A stretch of DNA of 64,000 nucleotides from Collinsella aerofaciens (GTDB taxonomy: Bacteria > Actinomycetota > Coriobacteriia > Coriobacteriales > Coriobacteriaceae): positions 133,671-197,670 of the forward strand of contig JAJXHK010000001.1 of the NCBI GenBank assembly GCA_021639365.1, given 5' to 3'. Numbering within the stretch: position 1 is the stretch's first letter; every line of letters begins with the position of its first letter. Positions 40,123 to 49,425 of this stretch are shown piece by piece. The position numbers and the translations under genes were made by a program. The notes under the pieces are model-generated. The model was not told the origin of the DNA. It saw only the letters and a program-made list of their open reading frames with translations, and did no database searches.

Positions 40123-42717
40123 TTACTTGTCGGCGGCTGCTTTCTTGGCAGTCGACTTCTTCGCGGTCGTCTTCTTGGCGGCAGTGGCTTTCTTAGCCGT
40201 CGTCTTCTTGGCCGCCGTCGTCTTCTTTGCCGTGCTCGCCTTGGTTGTGGTCTTGCGGCCGCGGGCGGGCTTCTTCTCCTTGGTCGGGCAGTCCATGTTG
40301 ACGCAGATACGCCACGGACCGCGCGCCGTGTTGACCACCACGATGGGGGCGCCGCACTCGGGACAGGTCTCGCCCGTCGCCTCGAGCTTGCCACGCGCCG
40401 GCAGCGGATAGCTCACGCCGCAGTCATCGTAGTTGGTGCAGCGGATAAAGCGCTTGCCGCTCTTCTCGCTCTTGTGCGCGATCAGGTCGCCATGGCGTCC
40501 GGCCTCGGCACACACCTTGCACTCGCCCACTTTAAGGTCGGGCTCGTAGTTGGTGGGGCACGTCGGGTTCACGCAGATCTCGAAAGCCTTCTGGCGGAAC
40601 GGCTGACACTTGATGCGAGGCGCACCGCATTCGGGGCACACGGCGGCCTCGCCCTCGAGCGGGCTCACCTTGACGCCGCTCGGCACCGGATAGGTCACGT
40701 CGCAGTCGGGCCAGCCCATGCAGCCAATGAAGCTGCCACGGGTCTTGGCGCTCGTCTTCATAACCAGGTCCTTGCCGCACTTGGGGCAGGCGCCCACGCG
40801 CGCATCAGCCGTGACGGCGTCGCTGATGGCGTCGCCGAGCTCCTGTGTATGCTTGAGCAGCTCGTCGAGCACGCCGGCCAGCAGCGCACGCGAGTGCGTC
40901 ACGACATGCTCTTCGGTGTCCTCGCCGCGCTCGACGCGAGTCATGTCGCCGTCGAGCTCGCTGGTCATATCGGGGCTCGTGATGCGCGGGGCAAACTGCG
41001 TCAGCGCGTCGATGATGGCGATGCCCAGCTGGCTCGGCTCCACGGGATCGTTTTTGAGGTAGCGCACGGCGTACAGGCGCTCGATGATGCTCGCGCGCGT
41101 GGACTTAGTGCCCAGGCCGCGCTTTTCCATCTCCTGCACGAGCTTGCCCTGGCTGTAGCGCGCGGGCGGCTCGGTCTGCTTGGCCTCAAGCTTAATGTCG
41201 AACACGTCGACCGTGTCGCCCTGCTCCAGCGGCGGCATCTGCTCGTCGCGCTTGAGTCCGTACGGATACGCCTCGCGGAAACCCGGGGTCACGAGCACGT
41301 CGCCCGAGGCCACGAACGGCTCGCCGTTGACGTCGAGCTCGAGCTTGGTGTTCTCGATGGTCGCGGGACCCATAAGCGTCGCCAGGAAGCGGCGGGCGAT
41401 GAGGTCGTAGAGCTTGCGCTGGCCGCCGTCGAGCGTGGACGGATCACCCTCGCCCGTGGGATAGATAGGCGGGTGGTCGGTGGTCTCGACCTTGCCGCGC
41501 GTGGGCTTCATGGGACCGGCGAGCACCTTTTTGCACACTGGCGCCAGCGCCGGGTTGATCTTTGCCAGGTCACTCACCACGGCGCCCAGATCGAGCGTCG
41601 CGGGGTACACGGTGTTGTCGACACGCGGATAGCTGATGAGGCCCGCCATGTAGAGGGACTCGGCGATGCGCATCGTACGTGCAGGTGAGATGCCCTCGGC
41701 CGCGGCGGCAGCCTGCAGCGAGGTCGTCGCAAACGGCGTGGGCGGCTGCTGCTTGCGGGAGCGCTTGGTCACCGCGGCGACGGTTGCCGTCGTAGCGCCG
41801 TCGACGTGGCCGTACGCCGTCTCGGCAGCATCTTTGTCGGTAAAACGCGTCGTCTTGTGCGCAATCTTAAAGCGGTCATCCTCGGCAGCACCCTGAGCGG
41901 CACCCATGCCGCGAATCTGCCAATAGTCCTCGGGCACAAACGCCATGCGTTCGCGTTCGCGCTCGACCACCAGGGCGAGCGTCGGCGTCTGCACGCGGCC
42001 GGCGGAGCGCACGTTGCCAAAGCCGCCAAACTTGGCGAGCGTCAGGTAGCGCGTGAGCACCGCGCCCCAAATGAGGTCGATGTGCTGGCGGCTCTCGCCG
42101 GCGGCGGCCAGATTCTGGTCGAGCGAGACAAGATTGTCGAAGGCCTGCGTAATCTCGGCCTTGGTAAACGAAGAATACTGAGCGCGGGCGACCGGCAAGT
42201 CGGGCGCCACCTCGCGCACCTTGTTGAGGGCGTCCGAGCCGATCAGCTCACCCTCGCGATCGAAGTCCGTGGCGATGATGACACTGTCGGACTTCTTGGC
42301 AAGGTTCTTGAGCGAACGAATGAGCTCTTTCTCGGCCGGTAGCTTAATGACGGGCGCCCAGGTGAGATAGGGCAAGCTCTCGAGCTTCCAGCCCTTGATG
42401 GAAATGCCGTCGGCAAGGAACGGCTTGCGCTTGGTGTCGTACGGTGGGCGGGCCAGACCATCGGGCATATCGGCCGGCAACATCTCGCCGTCCTCGGTGA
42501 CCGAATACCAACCCAGCTTTTTATCGAACAGCACACTGTCGCAAAAATCGGGTGCCAGGATGTGACCGGCAAGGCCGATGGTCACGCACTCCTCGCCCTT
42601 CCACTCAAAACGGTAGATGGCTGTGTTGTACACCTTGTCCTTTTTAGGCTTGCCCGTGGACAGACGCTCGGCGATCTGACGCGCGGCGTCGTTTTTCTCG
42701 GCGATGATGAGCTTCAA
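40123..42717 (-). CDS. topA: Type IA DNA topoisomerase, archaeal-type, with H1-like tail
   Basis: 864-aa type IA topoisomerase. The Toprim domain (KLIIAEKNDAARQIAERL, IATDFDREGELIG) supplies the metal-binding DxE set. The relaxase core has SAGRVQTPTLALVVERE and LISYPRVDNTVYP (catalytic Tyr). Four zinc modules follow (CPKCGKDL, CPECGAPR, CKVCAEAG, CPECGAPI pairs). The last ~45 residues are Lys/Ala/Thr repeats like histone H1 (TAKK, AAKK). The start is TTG at 42717 with AGGAG upstream. The sequence style (KLIIAEK) fits the archaeal topA subfamily rather than E. coli TopA. Confidence 0.92.
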   Translation of the reverse strand: MKLIIAEKNDAARQIAERLSTGKPKKDKVYNTAIYRFEWKGEECVTIGLAGHILAPDFCDSVLFDKKLGWYSVTEDGEMLPADMPDGLARPPYDTKRKPFLADGISIKGWKLESLPYLTWAPVIKLPAEKELIRSLKNLAKKSDSVIIATDFDREGELIGSDALNKVREVAPDLPVARAQYSSFTKAEITQAFDNLVSLDQNLAAAGESRQHIDLIWGAVLTRYLTLAKFGGFGNVRSAGRVQTPTLALVVERERERMAFVPEDYWQIRGMGAAQGAAEDDRFKIAHKTTRFTDKDAAETAYGHVDGATTATVAAVTKRSRKQQPPTPFATTSLQAAAAAEGISPARTMRIAESLYMAGLISYPRVDNTVYPATLDLGAVVSDLAKINPALAPVCKKVLAGPMKPTRGKVETTDHPPIYPTGEGDPSTLDGGQRKLYDLIARRFLATLMGPATIENTKLELDVNGEPFVASGDVLVTPGFREAYPYGLKRDEQMPPLEQGDTVDVFDIKLEAKQTEPPARYSQGKLVQEMEKRGLGTKSTRASIIERLYAVRYLKNDPVEPSQLGIAIIDALTQFAPRITSPDMTSELDGDMTRVERGEDTEEHVVTHSRALLAGVLDELLKHTQELGDAISDAVTADARVGACPKCGKDLVMKTSAKTRGSFIGCMGWPDCDVTYPVPSGVKVSPLEGEAAVCPECGAPRIKCQPFRQKAFEICVNPTCPTNYEPDLKVGECKVCAEAGRHGDLIAHKSEKSGKRFIRCTNYDDCGVSYPLPARGKLEATGETCPECGAPIVVVNTARGPWRICVNMDCPTKEKKPARGRKTTTKASTAKKTTAAKKTTAKKATAAKKTTAKKSTAKKAAADK

Positions 42718-42771
42718 AAGAGGCTCCTATCTCGTGTCTCTGCGGCTACGCCCGCCCGTGTGGCGGCCGAT

Positions 42772-43455
42772 TTACGCCCTTGCTTGCTCGATCTGCCCGA
42801 TGAGCCAATCGCACCAGGCATCCATGCCCTCGCCCTTGCGCGCGCTCACGGCAAACCGCGGCGCCTGCGGATTGAGGTCATCGAGTGTCTTAGTATACCT
42901 ATCCATGTCAAAATCGAAAGCCGGAGCCACGTCGACCTTGTTGAGCAGCTGCGCGCCGGCGTGTTGGAAGATGCCCGGGTACTTGATGGGCTTGTCGTCG
43001 CCCTCGGGCACCGAGAGGATCATGATGGACAGGTTCTCGCCCAGGTCAAAGTCGACCGGGCAGACCAGGTTACCCACGTTTTCGATAAAGATGACGTCGA
43101 TGTTCTCCAGACCGACGGCCTGGTCGAAGGCGTCGACGGCCTCCATGATCATGTTGCCCTCGAGGTGGCACAGGCCGCCCGTGTTGATCTGGATGGCGGG
43201 CATGCCGGCTTCCTTCATGGTGATGGCGTCGACATCCGAGGCGATATCGCCCTCGATGACAGCACAGCGCAGGCCGGATTTGTCACGCAGGCGCTCGTTG
43301 GTGCCCAGAATCGTGGTGGTCTTACCCGAGCCGGGGCTCGACAGCACGTTGATCACGTAGGTGTTCGTCTGCTCAAATCGCTGACGCAGCTGATCTGCCA
43401 GGCGCTCGTTGCGCGACAGAATCGGCGATGCAATATCAATCGTTTTCTCGGCCAT
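42772..43455 (-). CDS. hypB: Hydrogenase nickel incorporation GTPase HypB
   Basis: 227-aa HypB. NVLSSPGSGKTTTI is the P-loop, VIEGDIASDVDA and INTGGLCHLEGNMI hold the metal Cys/His pair, FIENVGNLVCPVDFDLGE is the conserved block, LLNKVD the G4 motif. No His-rich N-terminus. It delivers nickel with HypA to a [NiFe] hydrogenase, which is not encoded in the window. AAGGAGCG precedes ATG. Co-oriented with hypA (55 bp upstream) and tatCA. Confidence 0.95.
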   Translation of the reverse strand: MAEKTIDIASPILSRNERLADQLRQRFEQTNTYVINVLSSPGSGKTTTILGTNERLRDKSGLRCAVIEGDIASDVDAITMKEAGMPAIQINTGGLCHLEGNMIMEAVDAFDQAVGLENIDVIFIENVGNLVCPVDFDLGENLSIMILSVPEGDDKPIKYPGIFQHAGAQLLNKVDVAPAFDFDMDRYTKTLDDLNPQAPRFAVSARKGEGMDAWCDWLIGQIEQARA

Positions 43456-43510
43456 ACTTAGCGCTCCTTACTTTGGCCCCTTTATACCCCATCACCAGAT
43501 GGCTAGCGGG

Positions 43511-43867
43511 CTAATCGTCGGGGGTTTCGATTTCGATACTTGCGATATCGAGCTCGCGGCCGTGCAGCAGGCGCACGTTGGCACCACCGCACTGGGGACA
43601 GCGACAGTGGAAGCGATCGTGGTCGAAAACCTCGCCGCAGTCCAGACACTCGCTTTGTGGATGGACCTCCTCCACGGCAAGCTCGCAGCCTCGCGTGAGC
43701 AGGTCCTCGTCGCGAAATGTCTCCCACGCAAAGTCGAGCGCCTCGCGCACGACCTCGGTCATATCCCCGATACGCAGCGTTACCAAAACGGCGCGCGAGG
43801 CCCCCGCCCCACGCGCCGCGCGAATCACTGTATCGAGTATGCCGTTGACAATGCCAACCTCGTGCAT
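43511..43867 (-). CDS. hypA: Hydrogenase maturation nickel metallochaperone HypA
   Basis: 118-aa HypA. MHEVGIVNGILDTV carries the nickel-binding MHE N-terminus. The zinc site has CLDCGEVF and CPQCGGANV. Normal length. GAGGAG nine bases before ATG. Starts six bases after the tatC stop, so translation is probably coupled to tatC. Partner of HypB. Confidence 0.95.
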   Translation of the reverse strand: MHEVGIVNGILDTVIRAARGAGASRAVLVTLRIGDMTEVVREALDFAWETFRDEDLLTRGCELAVEEVHPQSECLDCGEVFDHDRFHCRCPQCGGANVRLLHGRELDIASIEIETPDD

Positions 43868-43873
43868 ACCGAT

Positions 43874-44665
43874 TTACTCCTCGTCGTCCTCGTCGTCCGA
43901 GAACAGGTCCAGACGGCTCACGAACAGGCCCTCCTTGCCCTCGCGCGCGGTAATGACCACGCGAGCGATGGCGAGCGAAATCTCGTAGAGCGAGAGCAGG
44001 GCGCCATACATGAGACCCAGCGTAACGGGCGAGCCGTCGGGCGTAATCACAGCCGAACCCACGAGCAGGCCTACGTACACGTAGCGCCAGGCGCTGCGGA
44101 AGGCCGCATAGGACACGATGTGGAAAACAGACAGGTAGAAGATGATGAGCGGCAGCTCAAACGCCACACCAAAGCCGATCATAAAGAGCAGCTCCATGTT
44201 GACGTAGTTCTCCAGATCGGGCAGCGCCGTGGCGACAGCCGAGGTCTCGCCGATGAGCCACTCAAAGCCCGCCGGGATGATGATGAAATAGCAGAAGATG
44301 GCACCCAGGAAGAACAGCACCGTCGAGGCGAGCACCGTGGGCACAACCCACTTGCGCTCGTTGGGGCGCAGTGCCGGCAGGAAAAATGCCAGAATCTGCC
44401 AGATGATCATGGGCGTGCACATGACCACGGCCATCTTGATGGCAAGCGAGAAGCGCAGGCCAAAGCCGCCGAGCGTGGTGGTGATGTAGAACTTACCGTC
44501 CGGCACAAAGGAGCGGATGGGGTCTTCCAAGATGTCGAGCACCACGGGCGTGGCGAAATACAGCACGATAGCGGCGGCAAACACCGATACGACCACGATG
44601 GTCAGACGGCGACGGAGTTCCCCCAAATGATCGAAGAGCGGCATACGCGCAGGTCCGATAGGCAT
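43874..44665 (-). CDS. tatC: Sec-independent translocase TatC
   Basis: 263-aa six-helix membrane protein. PLFDHLGELRRRL is the N-terminal signal-recognition motif, PALRPNERKWV the F/P-x-x-L-x-x-x-E-R loop, and GVAFELP the fourth-helix Glu region. It binds twin-arginine signal peptides with TatA. The start codon overlaps the tatA stop (TAATG). The acidic tail (FSDDEDDEE) is cytoplasmic. Confidence 0.95.
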   Translation of the reverse strand: MPIGPARMPLFDHLGELRRRLTIVVVSVFAAAIVLYFATPVVLDILEDPIRSFVPDGKFYITTTLGGFGLRFSLAIKMAVVMCTPMIIWQILAFFLPALRPNERKWVVPTVLASTVLFFLGAIFCYFIIIPAGFEWLIGETSAVATALPDLENYVNMELLFMIGFGVAFELPLIIFYLSVFHIVSYAAFRSAWRYVYVGLLVGSAVITPDGSPVTLGLMYGALLSLYEISLAIARVVITAREGKEGLFVSRLDLFSDDEDDEE

Positions 44666-45258
44666 TACTCATCGCCTCCCTTCGGGGCGTCGGCGGCAGC
44701 AGCGTCGTCCTCGGCCTCGAGCTCGCGAGCGAGCTGGTCGACGACGGCTTTGCGCTTGCGGGGACGACGGGCGTAGAGGTCAGCCGTCGTGGGCTCTGCC
44801 GGCTCGGGCTCGGGGTCTGCAACAGGCTCGGGCTCGACAGCGGCTGTGGCCTCGGACTCGGCACCTGCGGGCTCGACGCCCTCGGTCGCAGGCTCCTCGG
44901 CAGCATTCTCGCCCTCAGCAGCACCCTCGCTTGCGGCCTTCTCGGCAGCAAGACGGGCGCGACGCTCGGCAAAGGTCTCCTTCTTGGCGGGTGCCGCCTT
45001 CTCGGCGGCATCCTCGTCCGCATCGGAATCGTCGTCGGTCGCAGCAGCCTTCTTGGGCTTGACCGGGGCCGACGCGGCCTCGCTCACCGGATCGATAATC
45101 TCGGACTGAACAACGGCCGTCATCTTTTCCTGCGTCTCGCGGAACTGACGGATGGCACGGCCGATCGTGCGGCCCATCTGCGGGAGCTTATCCGGGCCAA
45201 ACAGCAAAAAGCCGAAGACCACGATGATCGCGAGCTCACCCTCTCCAATACCAAACAC
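44665..45258 (-). CDS. tatA: TatA/B-type translocase subunit with long charged tail
   Basis: 197-aa Tat subunit. VFGIGEGELAIIVVFGFLLFGPDKLP contains the membrane helix and F-G hinge (in pieces), followed by an amphipathic helix (RTIGRAIRQFRETQEKM). The remaining ~140 residues are Ala/Glu/Pro-rich with a basic patch (YARRPRKRKAVV) near the end, far longer than typical TatA (about 60-90 aa). GTG at 45258 with GGAGG five bases upstream places the start at the helix. It is the only TatA/B protein in the cluster. Confidence 0.92.
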   Translation of the reverse strand: MFGIGEGELAIIVVFGFLLFGPDKLPQMGRTIGRAIRQFRETQEKMTAVVQSEIIDPVSEAASAPVKPKKAAATDDDSDADEDAAEKAAPAKKETFAERRARLAAEKAASEGAAEGENAAEEPATEGVEPAGAESEATAAVEPEPVADPEPEPAEPTTADLYARRPRKRKAVVDQLARELEAEDDAAAADAPKGGDE

Positions 45259-45411
45259 ACATACCTCCAAGGCTCGATGTGAGTCGAGCCCGCACCGCGC
45301 CATTCGGCCGGAACTCGTCTATTCATTCGGTCAAGTATAGCGCCCGGACGCCAAAACGTCCGAGCGCATCACAAACATATGCCAAACGGCACGCCCTTTT
45401 GGGGGCAAAGA

Positions 45412-45726
45412 TTATGCAGCGGTGATCGAAATCTCCTGGTCGACACCCAACAGCTGAACCACGCGCATCACCGGGGGCTGCACATTGGTGCAGCTAAAGC
45501 GCTTGCCGTGGTCGGCCGCGTGGTGCGCGGCGCCCACGAGCACGCCAATGCCCGTCGAATCGATGTAGCTCACCTGGGCAAAATCGAGCTCAACGGCCTC
45601 AGTGGGCTGCTCGAGCGCCAGGTCGATGGCATTGCGCAGGCTATCGGCGTTAGAGATATCGATCTCACCGGTCACCTTAATGGTGTAGAGCTCTGGCGTG
45701 GGGTTGGTGGAAATACCCAAATCCAT
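45412..45726 (-). CDS. STAS-domain anti-sigma factor antagonist
   Basis: 104-aa single STAS domain. ITGEID-like VTGEIDISNADSLRNAI starts the fold and VSYIDSTGIGVLVGAA holds the phosphorylatable Ser. Proteins of this type (SpoIIAA/RsbV) bind an anti-sigma kinase. No kinase or sigma gene is adjacent. AAAGGAG precedes ATG. It follows the aminotransferase gene by 51 bp. Confidence 0.92.
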   Translation of the reverse strand: MDLGISTNPTPELYTIKVTGEIDISNADSLRNAIDLALEQPTEAVELDFAQVSYIDSTGIGVLVGAAHHAADHGKRFSCTNVQPPVMRVVQLLGVDQEISITAA

Positions 45727-45777
45727 GTATACGCTCCTTTACGTATCGAAAGTGCGGATAGTACGGGAAGCCGCGCG

Positions 45778-47082
45778 TTAGGCGCGCTCGGCACGCGCAA
45801 GCTCGGCAGCGACAAGCTTAACGGCCAGCACCAGCACATCGAGCGCGGCCTCCAGGTCCTCGACCGTGGGATAGCTCGGCGCGATGCGGATGTTGGTGTC
45901 GCGCGGGTCCTTGCCATAGGGCCAGGTGGCACCGGCCGGCGTGAGCTTGACGCCCAGGTCGGCGCAAAGCGCGGCGACCTTTTGGGCCGAGCCCTCGGGA
46001 CCATCGAAGCTTACAAAGTAGCCGCCGCGGGGGTGCGTCCAGGTGGCGCAGCCCGTGTCGCCCAAGCCCTCGGTGAGCTTGCGCTCGACGGCCTCAAAGC
46101 GCGGGCGCAGGAACTCGGCATGCTTTTTCATGTGCTCCTTGACCGCCTCGATGGTGGGAAGGAAGCGCACGTGACGCAGCTGGTTGAGCTTGTCGGCGCT
46201 GATGAGGCCGGCCTTCAGACGCTTGGAGAACTCCGCGATAACCGCGGGGCTCGCACCGATAAAGCCGATGCCGGCGCCCGGGAAGGTGATCTTGGACGTC
46301 GAGGCAAAGGCCACCACACGGTCCTCGGTGCCCGCCGTGCGAGCAAGGTCAAAGATGTTTGCGAGCTCGTCGGTCTCGTCGTACAGGTCGTGCACGCAGT
46401 AGGCGTTGTCCCAGAAGATGCGAAAATCGGGCGCGGCCGTGGGCATCTCGACTAGGCGGCGCACGGTGTCCTCGCTAAAGGTGATGCCCGTGGGGTTGGA
46501 ATACTTGGGCACGCACCAGATACCCTTGATGGAGTCGTCGGCAGCAACCAGGTGCTCGACCTCGTCCATGTCGGGGCCGTTGTCGGTCATCGCGACGGGG
46601 ACGTTCTCGATGCCCAGATCGGCGGTGATGCCAAAGTGGCGATCGTAGCCGGGAACGGGGCACAGGAACTTAACTTTCTTGCCGTCGTGCGCGGCCTCGT
46701 AGGCGTCCCAGGGCTCGCTGCCGCACGAGCCACAGCGCCAGAACATGCCGGCGATGTCATGCTCGATCAAAAGGCTCGACGAACCTAGCACGAGCGTCTG
46801 CTCGGCGGGGCAGCCCAGGAACTCCCCTGCCAACTTGCGTGCCGAGGGAATGCCCTCAAAGCAGCCGTAGTTGGAGCAGTCGACGTTGCCGTCGTGCAGA
46901 TCGGCGTCGGCGTTGAGGATATCGAGCATGGGGCGCGAGATGTCCACCTGGGAGGGCGACGGCTTGCCGCGGGCCATGTCGAGCGCCAGGCCCTTGGCCT
47001 TGACCTCGGCGACCTCGGCTTTGAGCGCCTCGATGGCGGCATCGAGTTCGGTGGTTTCCATCTTCTGGTAGATCGTCTGCAT
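45778..47082 (-). CDS. PLP aspartate aminotransferase, Asp_aminotransf (PF12897-type)
   Basis: 434-aa fold-type-I aminotransferase. ALDMARGKPSPSQVDISRPML near the N-terminus is the hallmark of the atypical aspartate aminotransferase family. PKYSNPTGITFS, IFWDNAYCVHDLY and the PLP Lys in FASTSKITFPGAGIGF follow; NIRIAPSYP ends the active-site Arg region. It probably converts aspartate and 2-oxoglutarate to oxaloacetate and glutamate. AAAGG before ATG. Confidence 0.9.
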   Translation of the reverse strand: MQTIYQKMETTELDAAIEALKAEVAEVKAKGLALDMARGKPSPSQVDISRPMLDILNADADLHDGNVDCSNYGCFEGIPSARKLAGEFLGCPAEQTLVLGSSSLLIEHDIAGMFWRCGSCGSEPWDAYEAAHDGKKVKFLCPVPGYDRHFGITADLGIENVPVAMTDNGPDMDEVEHLVAADDSIKGIWCVPKYSNPTGITFSEDTVRRLVEMPTAAPDFRIFWDNAYCVHDLYDETDELANIFDLARTAGTEDRVVAFASTSKITFPGAGIGFIGASPAVIAEFSKRLKAGLISADKLNQLRHVRFLPTIEAVKEHMKKHAEFLRPRFEAVERKLTEGLGDTGCATWTHPRGGYFVSFDGPEGSAQKVAALCADLGVKLTPAGATWPYGKDPRDTNIRIAPSYPTVEDLEAALDVLVLAVKLVAAELARAERA

Positions 47083-47231
47083 GGGTGCGACCTTTCGCGA
47101 AGCGGTACGTTGCAGTTCGTCTAAGTATAGACCGCCACCGCCGCAACGGTATGAAGCCGTGATAGATTAAGTTCATCGCAATGAATTACGAATCGCCGCG
47201 CATGGCGGCGTGGGGCGCCCAAGGAGGCACT

Positions 47232-47486
47232 ATGGAGTACGGATCGTTTAGGGCCGAGGAATTCGGCGACCTGCAGCGCCTGGTCGACGGGCTGTTTTAC
47301 GACCGCCATGCCATTGACCGCCTGGACCTGATCGTACAGGCCGAAATCTTGGACCTGGCGCCCGATCTCATGGAAATCGTCAACCTGCTACCGCCCGGCT
47401 ACTACGACCGCCAATCGCTTTGCGACCAGCTTAACTCGGCCCTAGCCGCCCACGGCTGGGGCGCCGTCTACGGAACGGTGGAATAA
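47232..47486 (+). CDS. Small protein of unknown function
   Basis: 84-aa acidic protein (EYGSFRAEEFGDLQRLVDGLF, LIVQAEILDLAPDLMEIVNLLPPGYYDRQSLCDQL, quoted in pieces) with no recognised domain. The strong site AAGGAGGCACT immediately precedes ATG at 47232, supporting a real gene. Leu/Asp-rich helices with a PPGYYDRQ turn suggest a compact helical fold. It is divergent from the aminotransferase and ends in the terminator at 47733. Confidence 0.75.
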   Translation: MEYGSFRAEEFGDLQRLVDGLFYDRHAIDRLDLIVQAEILDLAPDLMEIVNLLPPGYYDRQSLCDQLNSALAAHGWGAVYGTVE

Positions 47487-47547
47487 GCCTCGAGGCCGGC
47501 GATTTGGCCCGCTTCCCGACCTTGGCGAGGCTTGTTTTAGGGCTTGT

Positions 47548-47773
47548 GGCCAAAAAAGGGCAAATATGAGTACTGTTACCTTTTTAGTAGCAGCGATTCT
47601 TGGTCGAAATCGGCAAAACTCGACTTGAAACTTCCTAATCACCGTCAGCTAGCGCCAAATTGGAAGTCGATGGTCACTCATTAACGTACAGTTCTTATAA
47701 CTTTGTTCATTATTTTCCGCACCTAAAATGATACGCCGTTTGTGACAGTACTCACAAACGGCGTTTTTTGACC
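47548..47773. repeat. Long inverted-repeat element B, copy 2
   Basis: 226 bp bounded by GGCC and GACC. The left arm GGCAAATATGAGTACTGTTAC and a right arm with GTGACAGTACTCA are inverted; the interior is AT-rich and differs from copy 1. The right arm has diverged into a perfect CGCCGTTTGTGA/TCACAAACGGCG hairpin. Confidence 0.8.
47733..47769 (+). terminator. Intrinsic terminator formed by element B
   Basis: A 12-bp perfect stem (CGCCGTTTGTGA and TCACAAACGGCG) with a six-base loop is followed by TTTTTT. It appears to have been made from the right arm of the repeat. Confidence 0.9.
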
Positions 47774-47859
47774 ACTGGCGTGTCTGGCAGGCGGCAAGCA
47801 CCGCCCGAATCCGCATTTCGAACGCGCCCGAATCGGTTCTGGAGCCGGTTTTCGCGCTC

Positions 47860-49218
47860 TTACTCGTCTTTGGGCGCGGGGTGCTTGCAGACCACGCTCA
47901 TGTAGATCATGCCGAGCACGGCAGCGGTGACCGAACCGGCGAGAATAGCGGCCTTGGCAGCCAGAACCTCAAACTGGGCCGTCGGGAAGGCGAGGCCGCT
48001 GATGAGGATCGACATGGTAAAGCCGATACCGCCCAGAATGCCCACGCCGGCAATCATGTGCCAGTTGACATTGTGCGGCAGCTCGCAGGCCTTAAGCTTA
48101 ACCAGGGCAAACGTCATACCAAAGATGCCGATCGGCTTGCCCAGCAGCATGCCAAAGTACACGCCGAGCGTCACCGGATCGGTGAGCAGCGTGCTCATGT
48201 CCACGCCCACTAGGCGAACCTGCGCGTTCACGAACGCAAAGATCGGCAGGATCACAAAGTTGACCGGCGTTGAGATCAGACGCTCCATGCGGATAAGCGG
48301 CGGGGTCACGCGGTGCATGACGCGCTCGACCTTGGTGGTCGAGACGGTAAAGTCATGCTGGCCCAGGATGTGTGCCTCGTCGTCGTAGCGGTCATCGAGC
48401 AGCGGCAGGCACTCGCCCAACCAATCGGTGAGGCTATCGAGCTTGACGCCGCACTTGGCCGGGATGGTAAAGGCCAAGATGACGCCAGCAAGCGTGGCAT
48501 GTACGCCGCTCTTGAACATGCAGAACCACAGCAGCAGGCCCAGCACCGAGTACGGGGCAAGGCGGTAATGCTGCGTCTTGTTGAGCCACACGAGCGCGCA
48601 GGTCACAAGCGCGGCGGCGCCCAACCAAAACGGATTGGGGCTCTGACCGTAGAAAATGGCGATGGCGGCGATGGAAATCAGATCGTCGGCAATAGCGAGC
48701 GTCGAGAAGAACACGCGCACGCCGTTGGGCACGCGGTTGCCCAAAAGCGACAGCACGCCCAGCGCAAAGGCAATATCGGTTGCCATGGGGATGGCCCAAC
48801 CGTTGCGGGCGCCGGCATGGTTAAAAATGAGGTAGATGCAGGCGGGAACGACGACGCCGCCCACGGCTGCCAGCATGGGAAGCATGGCCTGACGCGGATT
48901 CTTGAGCTCGCCGACCGTCATCTCGTACTTAAGCTCAATGCCCACCAACAAAAAGAAAATCGCCATGAGGAAGTCGTTGACGAAAAGCTCAACGGTGAGA
49001 CCGGCCGTAAGGTTGCCCAGACCCACATACAGCGGGGTCTCCAAAAAGTGATGGATGGCCTCGTAGGCATCGGTGTTGGCGCAGATGACGGCGGCGATGG
49101 CGGCGAAGACCATGACGGCGGCGGAAATCGTGCCGTTCTCGGCGATGCGCTCCCAAATGTCGTGACGTTCAAAGCGCTTGCGCTCACGAACGTTGAACAG
49201 CTGCTCAGTTGCTGCCAT
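47860..49218 (-). CDS. nhaA: Na+/H+ antiporter NhaA
   Basis: 452-aa antiporter with about twelve membrane segments. AIPMATDIAFALGVLSLLG contains the TDIAFA ion site and FSTLAIADDLISI the adjacent Asp pair. GKPIGIFGMTF and GGIGFTMSILISGLAF are further NhaA motifs. A hydrophilic insertion around residues 265-310 (LLDDRYDDEAHILGQHDF) makes it longer than the 388-aa E. coli protein. AAAGGAG before ATG. Monocistronic. Confidence 0.95.
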   Translation of the reverse strand: MAATEQLFNVRERKRFERHDIWERIAENGTISAAVMVFAAIAAVICANTDAYEAIHHFLETPLYVGLGNLTAGLTVELFVNDFLMAIFFLLVGIELKYEMTVGELKNPRQAMLPMLAAVGGVVVPACIYLIFNHAGARNGWAIPMATDIAFALGVLSLLGNRVPNGVRVFFSTLAIADDLISIAAIAIFYGQSPNPFWLGAAALVTCALVWLNKTQHYRLAPYSVLGLLLWFCMFKSGVHATLAGVILAFTIPAKCGVKLDSLTDWLGECLPLLDDRYDDEAHILGQHDFTVSTTKVERVMHRVTPPLIRMERLISTPVNFVILPIFAFVNAQVRLVGVDMSTLLTDPVTLGVYFGMLLGKPIGIFGMTFALVKLKACELPHNVNWHMIAGVGILGGIGFTMSILISGLAFPTAQFEVLAAKAAILAGSVTAAVLGMIYMSVVCKHPAPKDE

Positions 49219-49425
49219 GGGCGGCTCCTTTCACGGGAAAGTTCCCGTCTTAAAAAAGCACGGCCCGCCCAAGTGGCGGCGCCGCGCTCTAACGTATTAC
49301 GCTTGCATCTAGCCTACCCTGCACGACAAGCACGCAGGCGTGGCCGAAAAGCGGAACCACAGGTTGAACATTATTTGCTCAACGGCACGGGCGCGCCTGC
49401 CCAAGAGACGATGCGGCGCCGTGCA

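Larger units (their letters stand above)
47487..47859. other. Intergenic region containing element B copy 2
   Basis: 373 bp between the convergent small-protein and nhaA genes. Almost all of it is the repeat at 47548-47773, whose right arm also forms a terminator. No other gene seen. Confidence 0.6.
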
